From Combretum micranthum (lineage: Eukaryota; Streptophyta; Magnoliopsida; Myrtales; Combretaceae), in NCBI GenBank assembly GCA_024138025.1, contig JAMXBD010001451.1, forward strand, positions 124,001 through 188,000: a stretch of DNA of 64,000 bases, written 5' to 3'. Position numbers and translations under genes: made by a program. Position 1 is the stretch's first letter. Every line of letters begins with the position of its first letter. The notes under the pieces were generated by a model. The model saw only the letters and a list, made by a program, of their open reading frames with translations. It searched no databases and was not told where the DNA came from. Positions 47,563-61,500 of this stretch are shown here, piece by piece.

Positions 47563-50500
47563 TGTCACGCCCCGAAGGGTATCCTAAACGTGGCAGTCCA
47601 CCGTACATAATATTAAAACCTAGGAATGACCGCCTCAGTCATGCGAAGGCTTTCATACTATGTACAAGGCGTTTAACACATAGAGGAGGCACATTGGAGA
47701 GATACATTTTCTATTGATACACTTAAGTAACAATGTAAAGGAAATACAATTTACTATACTTCAGACACAAATCACTATGCTTCATATACAAATCACTGTA
47801 CTTCAAAATACAAATCATTAAACCTCAATTACATTCATCCACAGACTTCCCTACATAAACTATTACAAGGAAAATCATAAAACCTAGCCAATAACTTCAA
47901 ACATTCTTATTCCTTGCCGGAATCCCGAAGTCATTCTTAGCTTCAACCATCACGGTCCCCACTTAGCATTCTTGAAATAACCTGTTCATTCAAACATCTA
48001 TTGGGTTATAAGCTACACTAGCTTAGTGAGAATTCCCTTAATTCCGTACCACAACAAACAAGTTATAATCAACCATATGCTATGCATGAAAAAATACATG
48101 CGTAAACAATTATGTATGGGTGTCTGGAACCCACACACAGAACGGATTTACACCCTCCGTATCTTGGGTTAGGAATGGTATTGAAGTCTACACGACCGCT
48201 GCTAATCCCCAAGCCCTCGGTTCATAGCACTCGACTCGGCTAAGCTCACACATGGAATGCATCTCCGATGCGCCTTAGTTCCCATGAATGAGCTCTGGCA
48301 CCGGTCTCGTTATCCAAACGAGTCATCAACGGACCATACCAATTGACCCGCGTAGGAGTAGCATGCTATCAAATGCAATATGTCCGATGCGATGCATGAC
48401 CAATTTAATTTTTTTGCTTAGGTCAAAGATTCATACATTCTTTAGAGTGACCAACCAATACCATACATACAACAGAAATAATATGAACAGTGCAGTTGTC
48501 CAATCAAATCGTGGTTTCGATATGCTTTAGTATTCTTTGGCATACATTCATCACAGTCTCATCATATATCCATCCCTATTCATGTCGATTTTTATCTGTT
48601 CCTATAATTCTAATGCAACTAACTACAAGTACAAACAAGGTAACAAAATAAGAAGAAAACTCACTCAGCCATTGAATCATCGGTCTTCTAGTACAAGTAA
48701 CCCAGTGGTAAGGAATCGTCAATATCGGGGTTACCTAGAAAGGAAGAAATACTCTAATAAGTATTTCATTACTTAACTAATCCAAACTATTTTATACAAA
48801 CTATCAAATTCGTAATTCTCGTCCAGGAATTCCAACTTAAAATGGCCATAACTTGATCATTTTAACTCGGAATCTCGCAAATTATATATCGATTTCTATC
48901 TATTACGAAAGATCTATCTAATTCTAATATTATAGTTAAGTTTTGAAAACTTTGAAGCTTCAAAAAGGTCGGATCAGATTAGGGCAGTAACAATTTCAAT
49001 TTCCGAAAAATAGTTTTGTACATGTTCGTAATGTTCCTACTATATGGATTAGCTATACATGCAATATGAATGATTTCCTAACATGAATGACATGAGATGA
49101 GCTTAATGTATGCATGATATTGATGATTTTTGCTAAAAGAAAATTTTATAACTCTTTATTTTGCAAGACTTCAAGGATAACTACTTTTAAGAATACTAGT
49201 TTCCTAACTTTGATAACTCACTTGTGTTTTGAGATTAATCCTTAAGAATTTTTAGTTATCTAAGTTAGAATTGAATCTTCATTATATTTATTACTTATTT
49301 CCTTCATTTCTACATAAAAATTTCCATTTTGCACTTTGTAAACATGTTTTCAAGTAGGGTTGATTCCAAAATCCGAATTTTGTAAAAACTGTTTTTGTGG
49401 TGATTCCTTTAAGTGAAAATCATTTGATACTTTGAAAATTAAAGCTCAACCATGCCTAGCCACTAAGGACTTCATTTCTTTGATAAAACTTCTAATTTGA
49501 GTTTGGAAAATATGAGTTTTCATGCCATTATTCCATTATTACGAATTTCCTAAATGACAACAACTCAAATTTTTCCTACTTCATTTCTTTCCTTGCTCTA
49601 TATATTTTTCTTAGCAAATCCTATCTTAATTTATCAAAATCATACTTGATGATACCTATGACCTAAACTCCTCATTTTTCATATAACACAAGTTTTGGAG
49701 TTGATAAATGAGTTTTTAAGGCATGGTTTTGAAATCATCCGAATTTACAAATTTTGGATAAACTCAATTTTCATATTTTATTTCTACAATGCATCATGCA
49801 TATATGTATTACTTACAAGCTATTGTTATGAAGGTTATGAGATGATCTACCTATATGTATACATATAATACCAAGAATTCTTTTTGAAAACTTTTACTTT
49901 GCAAAACTTTGAATATACTAGACTTAAGAAAAATAGTTTTTCTCTTGCAAAATCATACTTTATTTTATCAAAACTCAACCTTGATGATCTATATAACCAT
50001 CACCTTCATTATTCAATAAAAACCTTCATTTTGGGTTAGAAAATAGGTGTTTACATAGGTGGTTTGCCTAAGTACGAATTTTACAAAATTTTAAAGAATG
50101 AAAATTGTTTAACCTATTCTTGGAAACCATTGTTATCTAAGATTATATTTTGATAAATTCTTTTATCCTTACAAAACTTGGTCTTTGTTATATATATTCC
50201 CTAGTACTTCCATTTTCCTATCAAAATTATCATTTTGGCATTTGGAAATAGTGTTTAAATTGTGGTATTTTCAAATCCGAATTTTGAAAATTCATTTGAG
50301 CTTGTTTTCTTTGAAAACTCATTTAGTATTTCAAAAACCATTTCCTAATCAAACCTATACCTTAAGGCTTCCATTTCTTTAATAAAAGTCTTGTTTTGAA
50401 GTTGAAAAATGGGTTTTCAAAATTGGTCTTGGTTGGATCCGAATTTACAAAATTTATTTTTGGACATATCTTTTGATAAAATCTATCTAAACTTATGAAA

Positions 50501-52722
50501 ATCCATTCCTTACATATTATCCTAAGAGCCTTTCATTCTTAAATAAAAACTTCATTTTTGAGTTGGAAAACATGTTTTTAAAATATGCCTTGGCCAAAAT
50601 CCAAAATAGAATTTTATTTTGAAAATAACTTTGAAAATCACCTTTGATTCTTGTAAAAAGAAGTCTTGATGATATACATACATTAAGCCTTCATTACTTA
50701 AGTAAAACTTCATTTTGATACTTGGAAAGTGGTTTTTAAATAGGGGTCTTGCCAAAATACGAATTTCACTATTTTTGTTTAAGTTCAAAATCAATCTATA
50801 CTTAATATGAACATAAATCTAAAAGAAACCATGGTAGTACATAAACTCATAGATCTAAACTTTACTCATCAAAATCTTTCATTTATGTTATCTATACCCT
50901 AAGCCTTCATTTTAAATGAAAAATACACATTTTGAAGTTGAAAAATAACTTTTCTAAATATGGTTCATTTTTCATCCGAATTTTCAAAATGATTTTTGTT
51001 GAAAATAAAATAGATCTTGAGTTTTCTAAAACATTCCTACTATCATCATGCTACTACAAGTTGTTCATGAACATAAAACAAATCTAATGCATTTTATGAA
51101 CTCAAAACACTAGATCTAGTTTACTACACTAGTTTTGGTAATAAACACATGTGAATGAGGAATATGCATAAATCATAAGCAAAACAAAATAATAACTCAA
51201 ACAACAAGATCTATGGCATAAACGAAAATCAAAGCTACAAAAAGTTAGATCTATAAAATATAACTACTTTAAACAAGAAAATAATATGATACAAGAGATT
51301 AATAGAGAAGAGTGTTTCATTTTTTGGCATCATCATCCTAAGCTTTTAAGCTTATGGAAGGTCATTTGATGCATGAAACTTCATTACACTTTACCTATAT
51401 CACCTATGGAAGCTTTGAGAGAAGATTTGCTTAAAAATCTTCAAGAAATATGGGTGGGAAGCTAACAAAAGAAGTAGGGGCAGCTTGGTTCTTGTAAGAA
51501 CAAGAGCAAGAAGAAGAAGAAAAGAGAGGAAAAAGGAGAGAGAAAAAGCTAAGGAATGAAAAAAGAAAATGAGTAAATGAAAGAGAGAGAGAAAATGAAT
51601 GTATTAATTGTAAGAAAGAAGGAAAAAAAATAAACAAGGGCAGCCACAATGGAGCATGCTGCACGAGAATGTTGGGAGAGGAGAGAGAGAGAATTTTGAC
51701 TTAAAATTGAATTGTATAATAAATGTATAATGTAGCTCTTTTAAGAAGGAGTGAAATATAATTAATTTAGTCAAAATGGAGTAAATTAAAGGAAAATGAC
51801 AGCCATAAAGGAGGGAAAAATCTACCATGAAGTGTGGGACAAAGTGTAGAAAGATTGAAGTGAAAAGGAAGTAACATGTGTAAGGTGTACTTGAAAGTAT
51901 GGGTTGTAAGAGTACTTTTTAATAAAATAAAATAAAATTAAAAATTTATTCCAAATATTTGTAGCAGATTTTTCATAATTAAGATTAAATAATTATTTGA
52001 ATTATTTTAGTATTTTAACAAATATGTTACTGGTATGATCAAAATATGCGAATATGAGCTATAAATGATATTTTTATAACCCGAAAAATTCTAAAAAATT
52101 ATTTTATGAAAATAAAAATATTTAAAAATATTTTAAATTATTAAATTAATTTATTTAGTTTTAGTATCGAGTCTTAAACAGAATTTGATCGCGTAAAAAC
52201 CCGAAACGAACTAAATTTTAGAAAAACAAAATTTTCTATAATGTATAAAATATTTATCTAAAAATATAAGGCTTTATAAGAATAATAAAATTGTGTAATG
52301 AAATAAAAGTGAATAGTGCAAAAGACTAATTAATTACCGGTAGTAATGAAAATACGATAAAAAGGTTATAACTGTAACTTTTATAACCCGAAAAATTACA
52401 TAACTGATATATTTAGAAATCTTATGAAATTACGAGGCTAACGGTAATAATGGTATATTTTTTATATCTCGAGCCCCGGGACATGCTTTTCGAAGTTTGT
52501 ATCCGAACGGATTCGAAATAGGTCAAAAATTTACCAATCTGATATTTTTAAACAAACTTATATTATTACGAGCTATTCTACATATTTAAACTACATCTTG
52601 GCCTCTAGGATTAGGGGCGCTAGATTGCCGGACTTAAACTATTGTATTCCACTTAAGGTTTTCGGGTGATTTTCCGGTTTAGATCTTTGCCAAATTGGAA
52701 ACTGATATTTTATGTTTATACA
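47563..52722 (+). mobile_element. Long-LTR family, copy B (near-complete ~5.2-kb LTR)
   Basis: It starts TGTCACGCCCCGAAGGGTAT at 47563 and ends near 52722 with TTTATACA. Landmarks shared with A, C and D are the ATATTAAAACCTAGGAATGA-type opening, the conserved block at 48831-48884, a TACCGGTAGTAATG stretch (about 52337) and CCCCGGGACATGCTTTTCG (about 52476). It is longer than the others because it contains a ~165-bp degenerate tandem array (49690-51000). No primer-binding site follows 52722, so it is probably a solo LTR, but no convincing 5-bp duplication was found and the 3' border is uncertain. Confidence 0.65.
49690..51000. repeat. Degenerate ~165-bp tandem array inside LTR copy B
   Basis: Seven or more imperfect units share the order CTTCATTTTG...GTTGGAAAA..GGTTTTTAAA..TTGCCAAAAT.CGAATTTT. 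Anchors are near 49690, 50023, 50231, 50391, 50553, 50707 and 50929; most spacings are 155-210 bases and one is about double. Units differ strongly, but the order of words is constant. Confidence 0.6.
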
Positions 52723-53196
52723 ACATATTTAATTTAGGAAATTTATTTTAAATTTTATTTTTGTAAGTATTTAATATTTCTTAATGTTTTCGGAAGTCTT
52801 GAATTGAGTTATATTTTTGAAAGTTTCATTATTTACTTCTTAATAATTTGATTTTGGGCTTTATACTACTACCCATTTTATAAGTTGGAGTTACGTATGG
52901 AATTTGTCGTACGTAGTGGTTTTAGAATTGAAGTATGTTGAGTTCTTACTTTGTTTTTAAGAATTCTTATTTTTCTCAACATTCGGAAATTTCTGGATTC
53001 GCTCGTGTTTTTGGATTAATTGAAGTTCGGTTTTAATTTGGAGTGATTTTTGGGGTTTATTTTCGAAGCTCATCTTGGAATTATTTACTGAAATTTTCCA
53101 GGGCTTACAATATTTATGTATGGATTTGCATATATGATGTGCGATATAGAAGATTTAATTATAACATATATTGTCTTATCATAGGATGTAATATCA
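52723..53196. other. Spacer between LTR copy B and pararetrovirus 2
   Basis: AT-rich; no gene or clear repeat. It may contain a residual LTR tail. Confidence 0.4.
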
Positions 53197-53257
53197 AAAC
53201 CTATGTATTCTTTCATATTCCTTCTGTTCTCTATCAAATGTTTGCTCTTATCTCCTC
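53197..53257. repeat. Direct repeat at end of pararetrovirus 2, copy 1
   Basis: AAAACCTATGTATTCTTTCA and the following about 40 bases match 54018-54080 (AAAACCTATGAATTCCTTCA onward), the region just upstream of the viral promoter, at roughly four bases in five. Confidence 0.75.
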
Positions 53258-53678
53258 CTAAAAGCTGTATAAAAGATAAATAAGGGACAATAAAGAAAAC
53301 AACAATATAAAAAGGAGGATCTTTATGCCATGAGAAAAGACTTCACGGGAGGAGTAAATAATTAAAGCGAAGATAGTTAACAAGTGAAGCAATGTTTTCT
53401 TTAGAAAATGCACCTCATGCTCATGCCACAACCCACAAGGCTAAAACATGGCGATCTCTACCTTAAATAACCTCATCAAATGGTCTTCAGGCCAGCTATT
53501 TTAGTATAACTTCTAAAGAAACCAAAGTTTTACTACCAAGTATGGCACCTTAATCTATTTAACCATGCTATAAAATCTTATCGCATGATACAAAGGCCTA
53601 ATAAGATTTTAGAGTAAGGTTACCTCTATACCTTAAAAGGAATATTAGCTAGACATGATGAAGGAAAACTTACAAAGC

Positions 53679-53684
53679 TTTATT
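53679..53684 (-). terminator. Pararetrovirus 2 poly(A) signal
   Basis: The minus strand has AATAAA (within CTTCAATAAAGCTTTG), about 175 nt downstream of the TATA box. This is the arrangement expected for pararetroviral terminally redundant transcripts. Confidence 0.6.
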
Positions 53685-53853
53685 GAAGATAGCAAAGGTA
53701 TGTTACAATGGTTGGGGAAAAATTTACATTAATTACAAGGACACTCTTGCAGAAAAAAAAAACACTCAAAATATCACTAAGAAAATTCTTAAGGACTCTC
53801 TCTAGGACTTTCTTCCTAAGACTTTCGCCCTGTAGAAACATAATCTGCTCTCC

Positions 53854-53863
53854 ATTTATAGAG
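53854..53863 (-). promoter_or_regulatory. Pararetrovirus 2 TATA box
   Basis: The minus strand reads CTCTATAAATGGAGAGC. It lies downstream of the transactivator gene and upstream of the poly(A) signal, the position of the genomic (35S-type) promoter in this family. Confidence 0.65.
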
Positions 53864-54149
53864 ATTTTACAAAATAGTAAAAGTGCTACAGTACCCTACT
53901 GCTACAATAACTTCCATGATTTCTTTTTCTTCTGTCTTCCAAGATTCTCGTGTCCTCTTTTCCTTGCTTTTGTTTTTTGTCTCCTTTTTTTGCTTTTGTT
54001 TGTTTTCAAATTTTGTTAAAACCTATGAATTCCTTCATATTTCTTTTGTCCCCTATCAAATTTTTGCTTTTATATCTGTCTTTTGTATTTCTTCTTCTTT
54101 TTTTTTTATTCTCCATGTCGGTTGATTTCATCTGGTACTAAGTCTTCAA

Positions 54150-55899
54150 TCCCTTCCATTTCTAGGTCATGTGGGCCTGGACCATTTTCTTCATCTTCAC
54201 GATCTTCCTCTTCAAGAAGTTGACAGAGTCTATTTAATCTAAATTTTGTATTTTAGCCAAATTATGCTCTTTTGTTTAGAAAAAATGAACTTTGTTTTTA
54301 CGGAAGTAATGAAGTGGAAATCAAAATCTTTTAGGATGTCCATATTCATCTTCTATGCAACATAGGTTGTCCATTATGTTTCTAAATCATGAATTGATTC
54401 CATCCTGTATATCCTTTATGTTATGGAATAATTCCATTTTATCGGCTTTATCCACATCTATGTTAATGTTGGTCTTGCTTGATAATTCATCCATTCTAGA
54501 TGTATGGTTTCAAAAGAAACATGATAATTGACAAGTCCACTCAATTTCTCTCAAAGCAGAAATTGCTTCATGAAACAACTCTGCCATTGGTTGCACCATG
54601 AACTGTGGATAGGTTCCCACAATTTCAGTTACTATCCCAAAATTCATCAAAGTAGCCAAAGTGAATTTTTGACCTTTTATATAAAATTCTCTAAAATAAT
54701 CTAGATTAATGATGGCCTTATGTGTATGATATTTAACATGAGCTGGACAATACTACCTATCATTATAATTCATTATGATCTCAACCTGTAAGCTTTCATT
54801 AATACAAGATCGACAAGGAGGATTTAGGTATTCTTTGACCTTTACCATTGTTGTAAATCCTACCCCATCAAGAGAAACATGTTCTTGTTCCACCATTTCT
54901 TAAAGAAGGATCAAGGGTTTCAAAAAATTCCTTCTAGCATATTTTTTGATGAATCCCTTTGCTTTTAGTGGTAATTTAGAGACAAATTCATCTCTTTTGA
55001 AAAACATGAATGACTTTGTGATTTCATATTTTTCATCATCTATCCTTCCTTTTTTGTAACTTTGTAGAGGGAATGCTTCTTTAAAGCTTGCGTTTTGTTA
55101 CTTTGTACTTTCTATTATCCTTTTTTTAGGTGGGCTATTTAAAGTAGAAAATTTACTTTGTTGTTCTGCCAAATTTTTAAGAGTTTGATACCCTCCTTCT
55201 AAATGTGCAAATCATGTATTGGCATATAACTCTTTATGCAATATTGGATCAATGTAAAGATTTCCCTTTTTGATATTTGCTTGACCAAACTTATTGTAGT
55301 ATTCAAATCATTAAATCTTCTCCAAAAGCGATCAGGATAGTCAGTGGTTTGGGAAATCACATTAGGCCAATGGTAAAATATTCCTAGAGTATATCCTCTG
55401 GCTACTCCATACATCTAAAACTTCCTTTTTAGTTAAGCTTTAGATCTATCCTATGAACTTTAAGAAGAACTACCAGAACTAGGAATATCATCTTGTAGTC
55501 CTTTTCCCATTTCAATTTGTCCTAAATATCTGCTTTAAGGCACAACAAATTATGTATTTGAATCTGTCTTTTATGGTTATGGACTAGACTCCATCTACTA
55601 ATGCAGCATGTGCCTCATCTTTGATCATGAGACTAGGTGGTGGTTGAAACTTTTTTGGGTGGTTTTTTAGTAAGATAGGTAAAGTTGTCACCAACCATGA
55701 CTTGTGGTCCTTAGATAACTTCAGTTAACCTTGTTTCATGTTTTGTTTTTGGTCTTAGTGGTTTGAAAAGTGAAGGTGGTGTATCAGGGATATTTCCTTG
55801 AAATGAAACACTTGATTCAGTACTGCTCGATGCTTGTGAGCCTTGAGAAAAAGAAAGCCTCCTTTATAGCCTTAGTCTTCTATTTCTTTGAAATTCCAT
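54150..55899 (-). pseudogene. Pararetrovirus 2 transactivator/viroplasmin (TAV) relic
   Basis: The minus-strand ATG at 55899 opens MEFQRNRRLRL and is followed by a Ser/Pro-rich stretch. At 55414-55330 the text MYGVARGYTLGIFYHWPNVI with DRFWRRFN matches the N-terminal viroplasmin domain (Cauli_VI, an RNase H1 N-terminal-like fold). In plant pararetroviruses this protein forms inclusion bodies and lets ribosomes reinitiate on polycistronic RNA. The C-terminal half is too eroded to divide into domains; stops and frameshifts are frequent. Its place directly upstream of the viral promoter agrees with the family's gene order. Confidence 0.7.
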
Positions 55900-55939
55900 T
55901 TTCCTGAGAAGAAAATCAATTATATAAGCAAGCGAGATA

Positions 55940-58258
55940 ATTCATCTGCTACCTATTATCTTTTCCCATTATGTGTTTAAATTCTACTTTATATCCTTAG
56001 TTTATGATTACATCTTTGAATTTTAACCATCTTCTTCTACTTATTTTATTACTTCCTATATTTTTGTGGAACTTAACTACAGCTTCACAATCTGTTCTTA
56101 CCAACATTTCCTTTTTATTAAAAAGAAATATTCTGAAATTATCTAAACAATTTATAACAACCATAATTTCTCTATCTATACTTAGTAAGTTCTTTTCTTT
56201 AAACTTTCACTTGTGTACATGCAAATTTCTTTAGTTTTTCTTTCAGCATATTTATGGGGTTTTCTTAATAAAGTTCTTCCCCATCCTAGATCACATCCAT
56301 TACTTTCAATGATCATGAAATCTATGTCTAAGGGTAATATCAACTTTAGTAACTATTTGACCTATTCCTTGATTTTTCTTATTTGATTTATGTCTTCTTG
56401 AGACAAACCTTTAAGATAAAAAATTTTATTATAAAAAGTTCCTACTAATGAATTTAAATCCTTAATAAAAGGTCTAGCATAATTTAATAAACCCAAAAAA
56501 GCTTGTAATTGCTTTTGGTTCATTTTTATGTAAATTCAAATTCTAAACCTTTTTAATAATGTGTTCTTAAAGTTAAATTTTTCCTTCTCTTATTTTAACT
56601 CCTAAAAATTCAATGTTCTTTCTAAAAAATTATGCCTTTTTAGTGCTTACTACTATTCCTTGTCTTTGAAATTATGATAGGACCATGTTTAAATGTCCTA
56701 TATGTTCATGTTCACTTCTAGAAAACACAAGAATGTCATCTACATATATTGTAGAAAAATCTTTTAAGTTTGAAAAGCCATACCCATCTTTCTTTGGAAG
56801 GTGGACTCTTTAGGCCAAATGGTATTACTTTCCATTGAAAATATCCTTATGGACAGGTGAGAGCAATCCATGGTTATGACTCTTCATCCATTTTTACCTA
56901 CCAAAATTCTGACTTACAATCAAATTTACTAAATATATGACAATTTTGTATCTTGTTGACCAATTCAGTTTTATTAGGAAGATTGCAAGAATCATCCCTT
57001 ATGTTATCATTCAATTTTCTATAATCTATCACCATTCTTGATTTTCCTCTTGCTATCTCAATCCTTTTTCTAACAATAAATGCAAGACTTTTATCTTGAC
57101 TGACCTTTCTATGACTCTTAATTCTAACAATTCTTTCATGTGCATTTCAAAATCTTGCATGTCCAAATTATCACGGTCTATTGCCCTAGAATAAATTCTT
57201 AAATTAGGATTTATGATATCTAATTTACATATTATCTTGTTTATTTCCCAAAATCCACTTGGATTTTCTCAAAAATTTCTTCCTTTTCCATGCTACTTAT
57301 GATTTGGTCAATACCTAAATAATCGGTTTCTAAATATGAATTTTCTAAAATCTTGTATACATTTTCCCATTTTACCATTTCCCTTTATTTAATGCTATTT
57401 CTTTCCACTCAATTTCTTCTTCTAAGAATTCTTTTAGTTCTTCTGAAACCTTTGAATTTTCTTCCATTCTTATTTTACCATTTTTCTTTTCTTGACATTC
57501 TCTTAATTTTTTACAGTTACAATTCTTTTCATCCTTTTCATCACATCTTTGCAATAGTTTGATGTCCGGTTCTATATTTTCTAAATAGTTTTGATATGCT
57601 ATAGTAGGATGTCCTAAAATATTTATAGTATATCTAGTGATTAAGATACCATGGTGGTTACTTATCAAAAAAACTAGTCCTATTATACATCTAGTTTTTG
57701 AATTACCAAAATTCCATAATTGTATCATTCTAATATGCATAGGTATAATGCATTCCTCTCCTGTGAAAAACTTACTTTATGTTTCTTTATACATTTACAT
57801 TCATTTGTCTTATTTTCATGTATATCTGAACTTATTCTACAGATATTCATTTGCTTAATTTCCCTTTGAAGTGATATCCTTTCATCTATCATATTTGCAG
57901 TACTACCAGTGTCTATTAATGCATCTAATTCTATTGTTTGAGTTTTAAAGAATAACCTTGTTCTAATGTATACTCGTATAAATTTTGTAACATGCCTTTC
58001 TGCTGGGTTTGACATTCTTAACTCTTTTATCCTTTCTAAAGATGTATTTGCTTCTCCTATATAGCTTCTCAATGTGTCATCACTGTCATCTCCGTCTCTT
58101 ATTATTATTCCTTTTTTTATATCTTATTTTGATTTTCCTTTTTCTAAATTTGTTAGCCTTTCTTTTATTCCTTGTAATTCTTCTTTTATTCTGTCTATCT
58201 TATTGTCTATCCTTATTATCCTTTCTCCTATTACATCTTGTTGAAAATTTTTTCTCAT
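55940..58258 (-). pseudogene. Pararetrovirus 2 protease-reverse transcriptase-RNase H relic
   Basis: The minus-strand ATG at 58258 begins a Lys/Glu/Ile-rich segment. The aspartic protease active site LDALIDTGSTANMI follows (DTGS at 57913-57902). RT coding covers roughly 57300-56400, with the catalytic YVDDILVFS (YVDD at 56746-56735). RNase H appears as ESNGCDLGWGRTLL (about 56310) and TDCEAVVKFHKN (about 56095) with RRRWLKFKD after it. The order PR-RT-RH without integrase is that of Caulimoviridae. Stops and frame changes occur throughout, including one within the first 60 codons. The long Leu/Phe-rich open frames on the plus strand (57353-57858, 58009-58263) are antisense shadows. Confidence 0.85.
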
Positions 58259-58599
58259 TGTAAACCTTTCATTGAACTGAAATATTTCATTCCTTTATTC
58301 TAGGCACATCTTCCAGGATTCTACCATGCAATTTCTGCATTAAAATCTGAGTTTGGTTATCAGATATCCGGAACAAAATTTACGTGGATGGTCTTCTGAA
58401 CCACTTCCTTGAATCCAATTATGCCTACAGTTTTCCCTTTCTTATGTATTCATGATTGTGTTTCCTACATCTTGTAACATCATGTTTAGTAATTCAATCT
58501 TTTCATCTTGGTACTTTATCCATATTTGTTCTTTGTAAGGATTATGATAATTTTGATTCAAGAAAATTCTTGTGATATCATTTTCATCCTCATAATCAT

Positions 58600-61500
58600 A
58601 TTTTTATCATCACTCCCTATGGATCTATTATTGATACTATACTATGGATTTTTTCTGTATCACTCATGTCTTTATCTATTGCTAATATATCTTCATTCAT
58701 ACTTTCCACTAAAATACTTTCCATAGTATTACTATTATGCCTTTTAGGACATGCCTTGGCCATATATCCTTCCTCATTACAAGTATAACACCTTAATTTG
58801 TTCTTTTAGACCATGTTTTTATTATACTTTCTCACATGTCTATATTGCTTTACCCATGGATTTCTTGCTCTACTTCTTTTTGCAAAGTATTTCTTTTTAG
58901 GCCTATACTTTGGCTTTGGCCTCCTTTTATGTCTTTCTCCTATTCCATATATTGTGGAGTATAAATAGTTTGACAAAAATTGTAATTTCCTCATTTTAAT
59001 TGTCTGTTTATTTGTAAGGTTGTACATTACTTATCTACTAAAAACTTTATCCTAGCTCCCAAGTTATTTAACTCTTCTACTAGAGTTGGTTCAACCTTTT
59101 CTTTCCATTCTTTGTACACTTCTGCTCCTAATGGTCATGGTAACTTTAAAAACAACTTGTCTGCTATCAACTTTTCATAATAGCAATCAGCAATGGTGCA
59201 ATTATAGAAAAATTCCTATATGCGCTTTTTAACAAAATACTAATCCTTTATTTATAGTTGTTTGAAGTACCTTATAGCATCCCTTTGTTGATCATACCCA
59301 CCAATTTATGGTTCTTTCCTTGTTAATATTGCTAGTGATGTGCCATAGGCCATATAGATTCTATGTCATTTGAATGTTTAGTATTTTATAATACAAGTCA
59401 TTTTCTTTGTTAAAGTTGTTATTGGCCTTTTTGTTTTGATGAAAATTATTCCTTAAATAAATTTGTTATTCCTTATGTTATTAAAGTATGTAACTTTAAT
59501 AGTAAAACCATAAAGCAAAATTAATTTTATTCTAAATCATCCCTAGTCGTTCATTATATGCAATATTAATGACTTAAGACTAGTATGTTGATTGAATGGT
59601 GATCATGTTTTATTGATCATAGATATGAGATATCGATTCATTACATGGATACATGTAAGATTACATTGTATAGGAATGACCAAATATGAGAATGCTATAT
59701 GGATCAATGCAATAAGTATTTCTCATCGTAATGTTATTTTAGTCCTTTGACCTAATGACACCATAGATTCCTACATAACATGTTCTATGTTTTGATTCTA
59801 TTCTTCATGATCTTTAATTAGATAATTATAAGACTGTAATTGGACATGGAACAAGTCATGTAGAGGAATGTGAGTGTTTGTAAAGGAATTTGTTTCCCTC
59901 ATTAATTTGAGAGAGATATCTTTTAGGCTTCTTGACGAGTAAGATTGAGAAATACATGACCGTACTGGAATGAATTGATAAAAAGTTATCAATATTATTC
60001 ATTTAAGTCAGTCATACTCTAGATTCAAGAAATATGTCATTAAACAATTTAAGAGTGTATTGATCCACACCTTATGTTTAATTATAAGATATCATGTAAC
60101 AAAAGGACTAAATAACTGACTGTTAATAGGTAGAGTCGGATTACCGATATTCACTTAATATGGGTAGGCATAATATCCTGCTGGAGACCAATTATATCTT
60201 GTAGGCTCAAAAGGTGTTTTAGGGCTACTGCTAACATTAAGTAAACCTACATGGTCACACACAAAGAATGAATCGATTGAATCATGAGTTATTTTAGATA
60301 ACCATATTGGGAATTATATAATTATATATTATTCTTAATCATATTAAGAATAATAAATAATTATTAAATAAAATTGTTATTTTATAAGACACGTGTCATT
60401 TTAATGGAGAAAAACCCTAATGAGATTAGGGTAGGCAACCAAAAGACACAACATCTTATAAATAGAAGGTGATGGTCACCTCTAGGGTTTACAAACACTT
60501 GCCGTCACATTAGAATTACAGAGAAACTCTATAACTCAAAACATGAGAGACCCTATTGAGAGAGATCCCTAAAACTTTGGAATTGTTCCAACGTGCTAAC
60601 ACATATATAGAGATCTAACTGGAAATTCATTCGTGTTGATACAATAGAGGGTGTTCGCGCTTGCAACATCTCAAATCCGAATTTCCAACTTCTAAAGCAT
60701 CAAAAAGGTAATTCCATCTACTCTAATTTGATTGAATCGCATGAATCCAAAATTAGGAATTTAGGGTTAGTTTTATTTTTAAAAAAAAGAAAAGAAAAAT
60801 ATTTTTGCTGCTCTTTGATCCCTAAATTACCAAAAACTTTTATCTTATTACAAAAATTGTAAGGATTTGCCCCTAAAGCTTTATCTATGGCTACATGTCG
60901 TGGAAAATTATTTTTATAAGATTTCCACATTGCTCTTGCAATTTCTCCTAAAAATGATTCTAAATATGTACACATTTGATCCGTATCTTCTGTTAAGGGA
61001 CAGTCTCTCCATGCTTTGATAACCATTTATGTCTTGTTATCAATTAAAGGTCTCCATTCTTGCAGATCATGTGCGATTATATTTAGTATTCGTCCATTGT
61101 TTATCGAATTCCTTTTATCTAAGGTTTCTAATGGCACTTTTTTCCTTTATGCATTCTATCTCCAGGTTCCCTTTCAACATATTTAGTGTAAGGTATTCTG
61201 CTTAGGATTCCTTCCCACATATCTTGACCTTTATGTGTTACTATGGAGGGAGGTGCATTTGACCTTGTATCTTCATTGTTATCCATCATGGCATTTTCAA
61301 ACACATGGGTTTCTTCTTCTATGGTTTCAATATCTTCTTGTAAATTTGTTTCTAACTTAAAATCTTGCTCTATTTGCATAGCTTCATCTGCAAATTCTAA
61401 CAAGATTTTTTCATATTTATTTTCCCCTTTAAAACAATAATTCTTAAAATAATAACCATCTCCTTATTCTGTTTTCTTTTAAAACTTTACTCCTTGCATT

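Noticed and set aside
51431..51828. Ser/Phe/Leu-rich minus-strand frames as secreted proteins
   Set aside because: They come from the purine-rich GA tract of LTR copy B read antisense; the same tract gives similar frames in copy A (2195-2609).
57353..58263. Plus-strand Leu/Phe-rich open frames suggesting membrane proteins
   Set aside because: They are antisense to the viral protease-RT gene; AT-rich antisense sequence easily gives Leu/Phe/Ile-rich frames.
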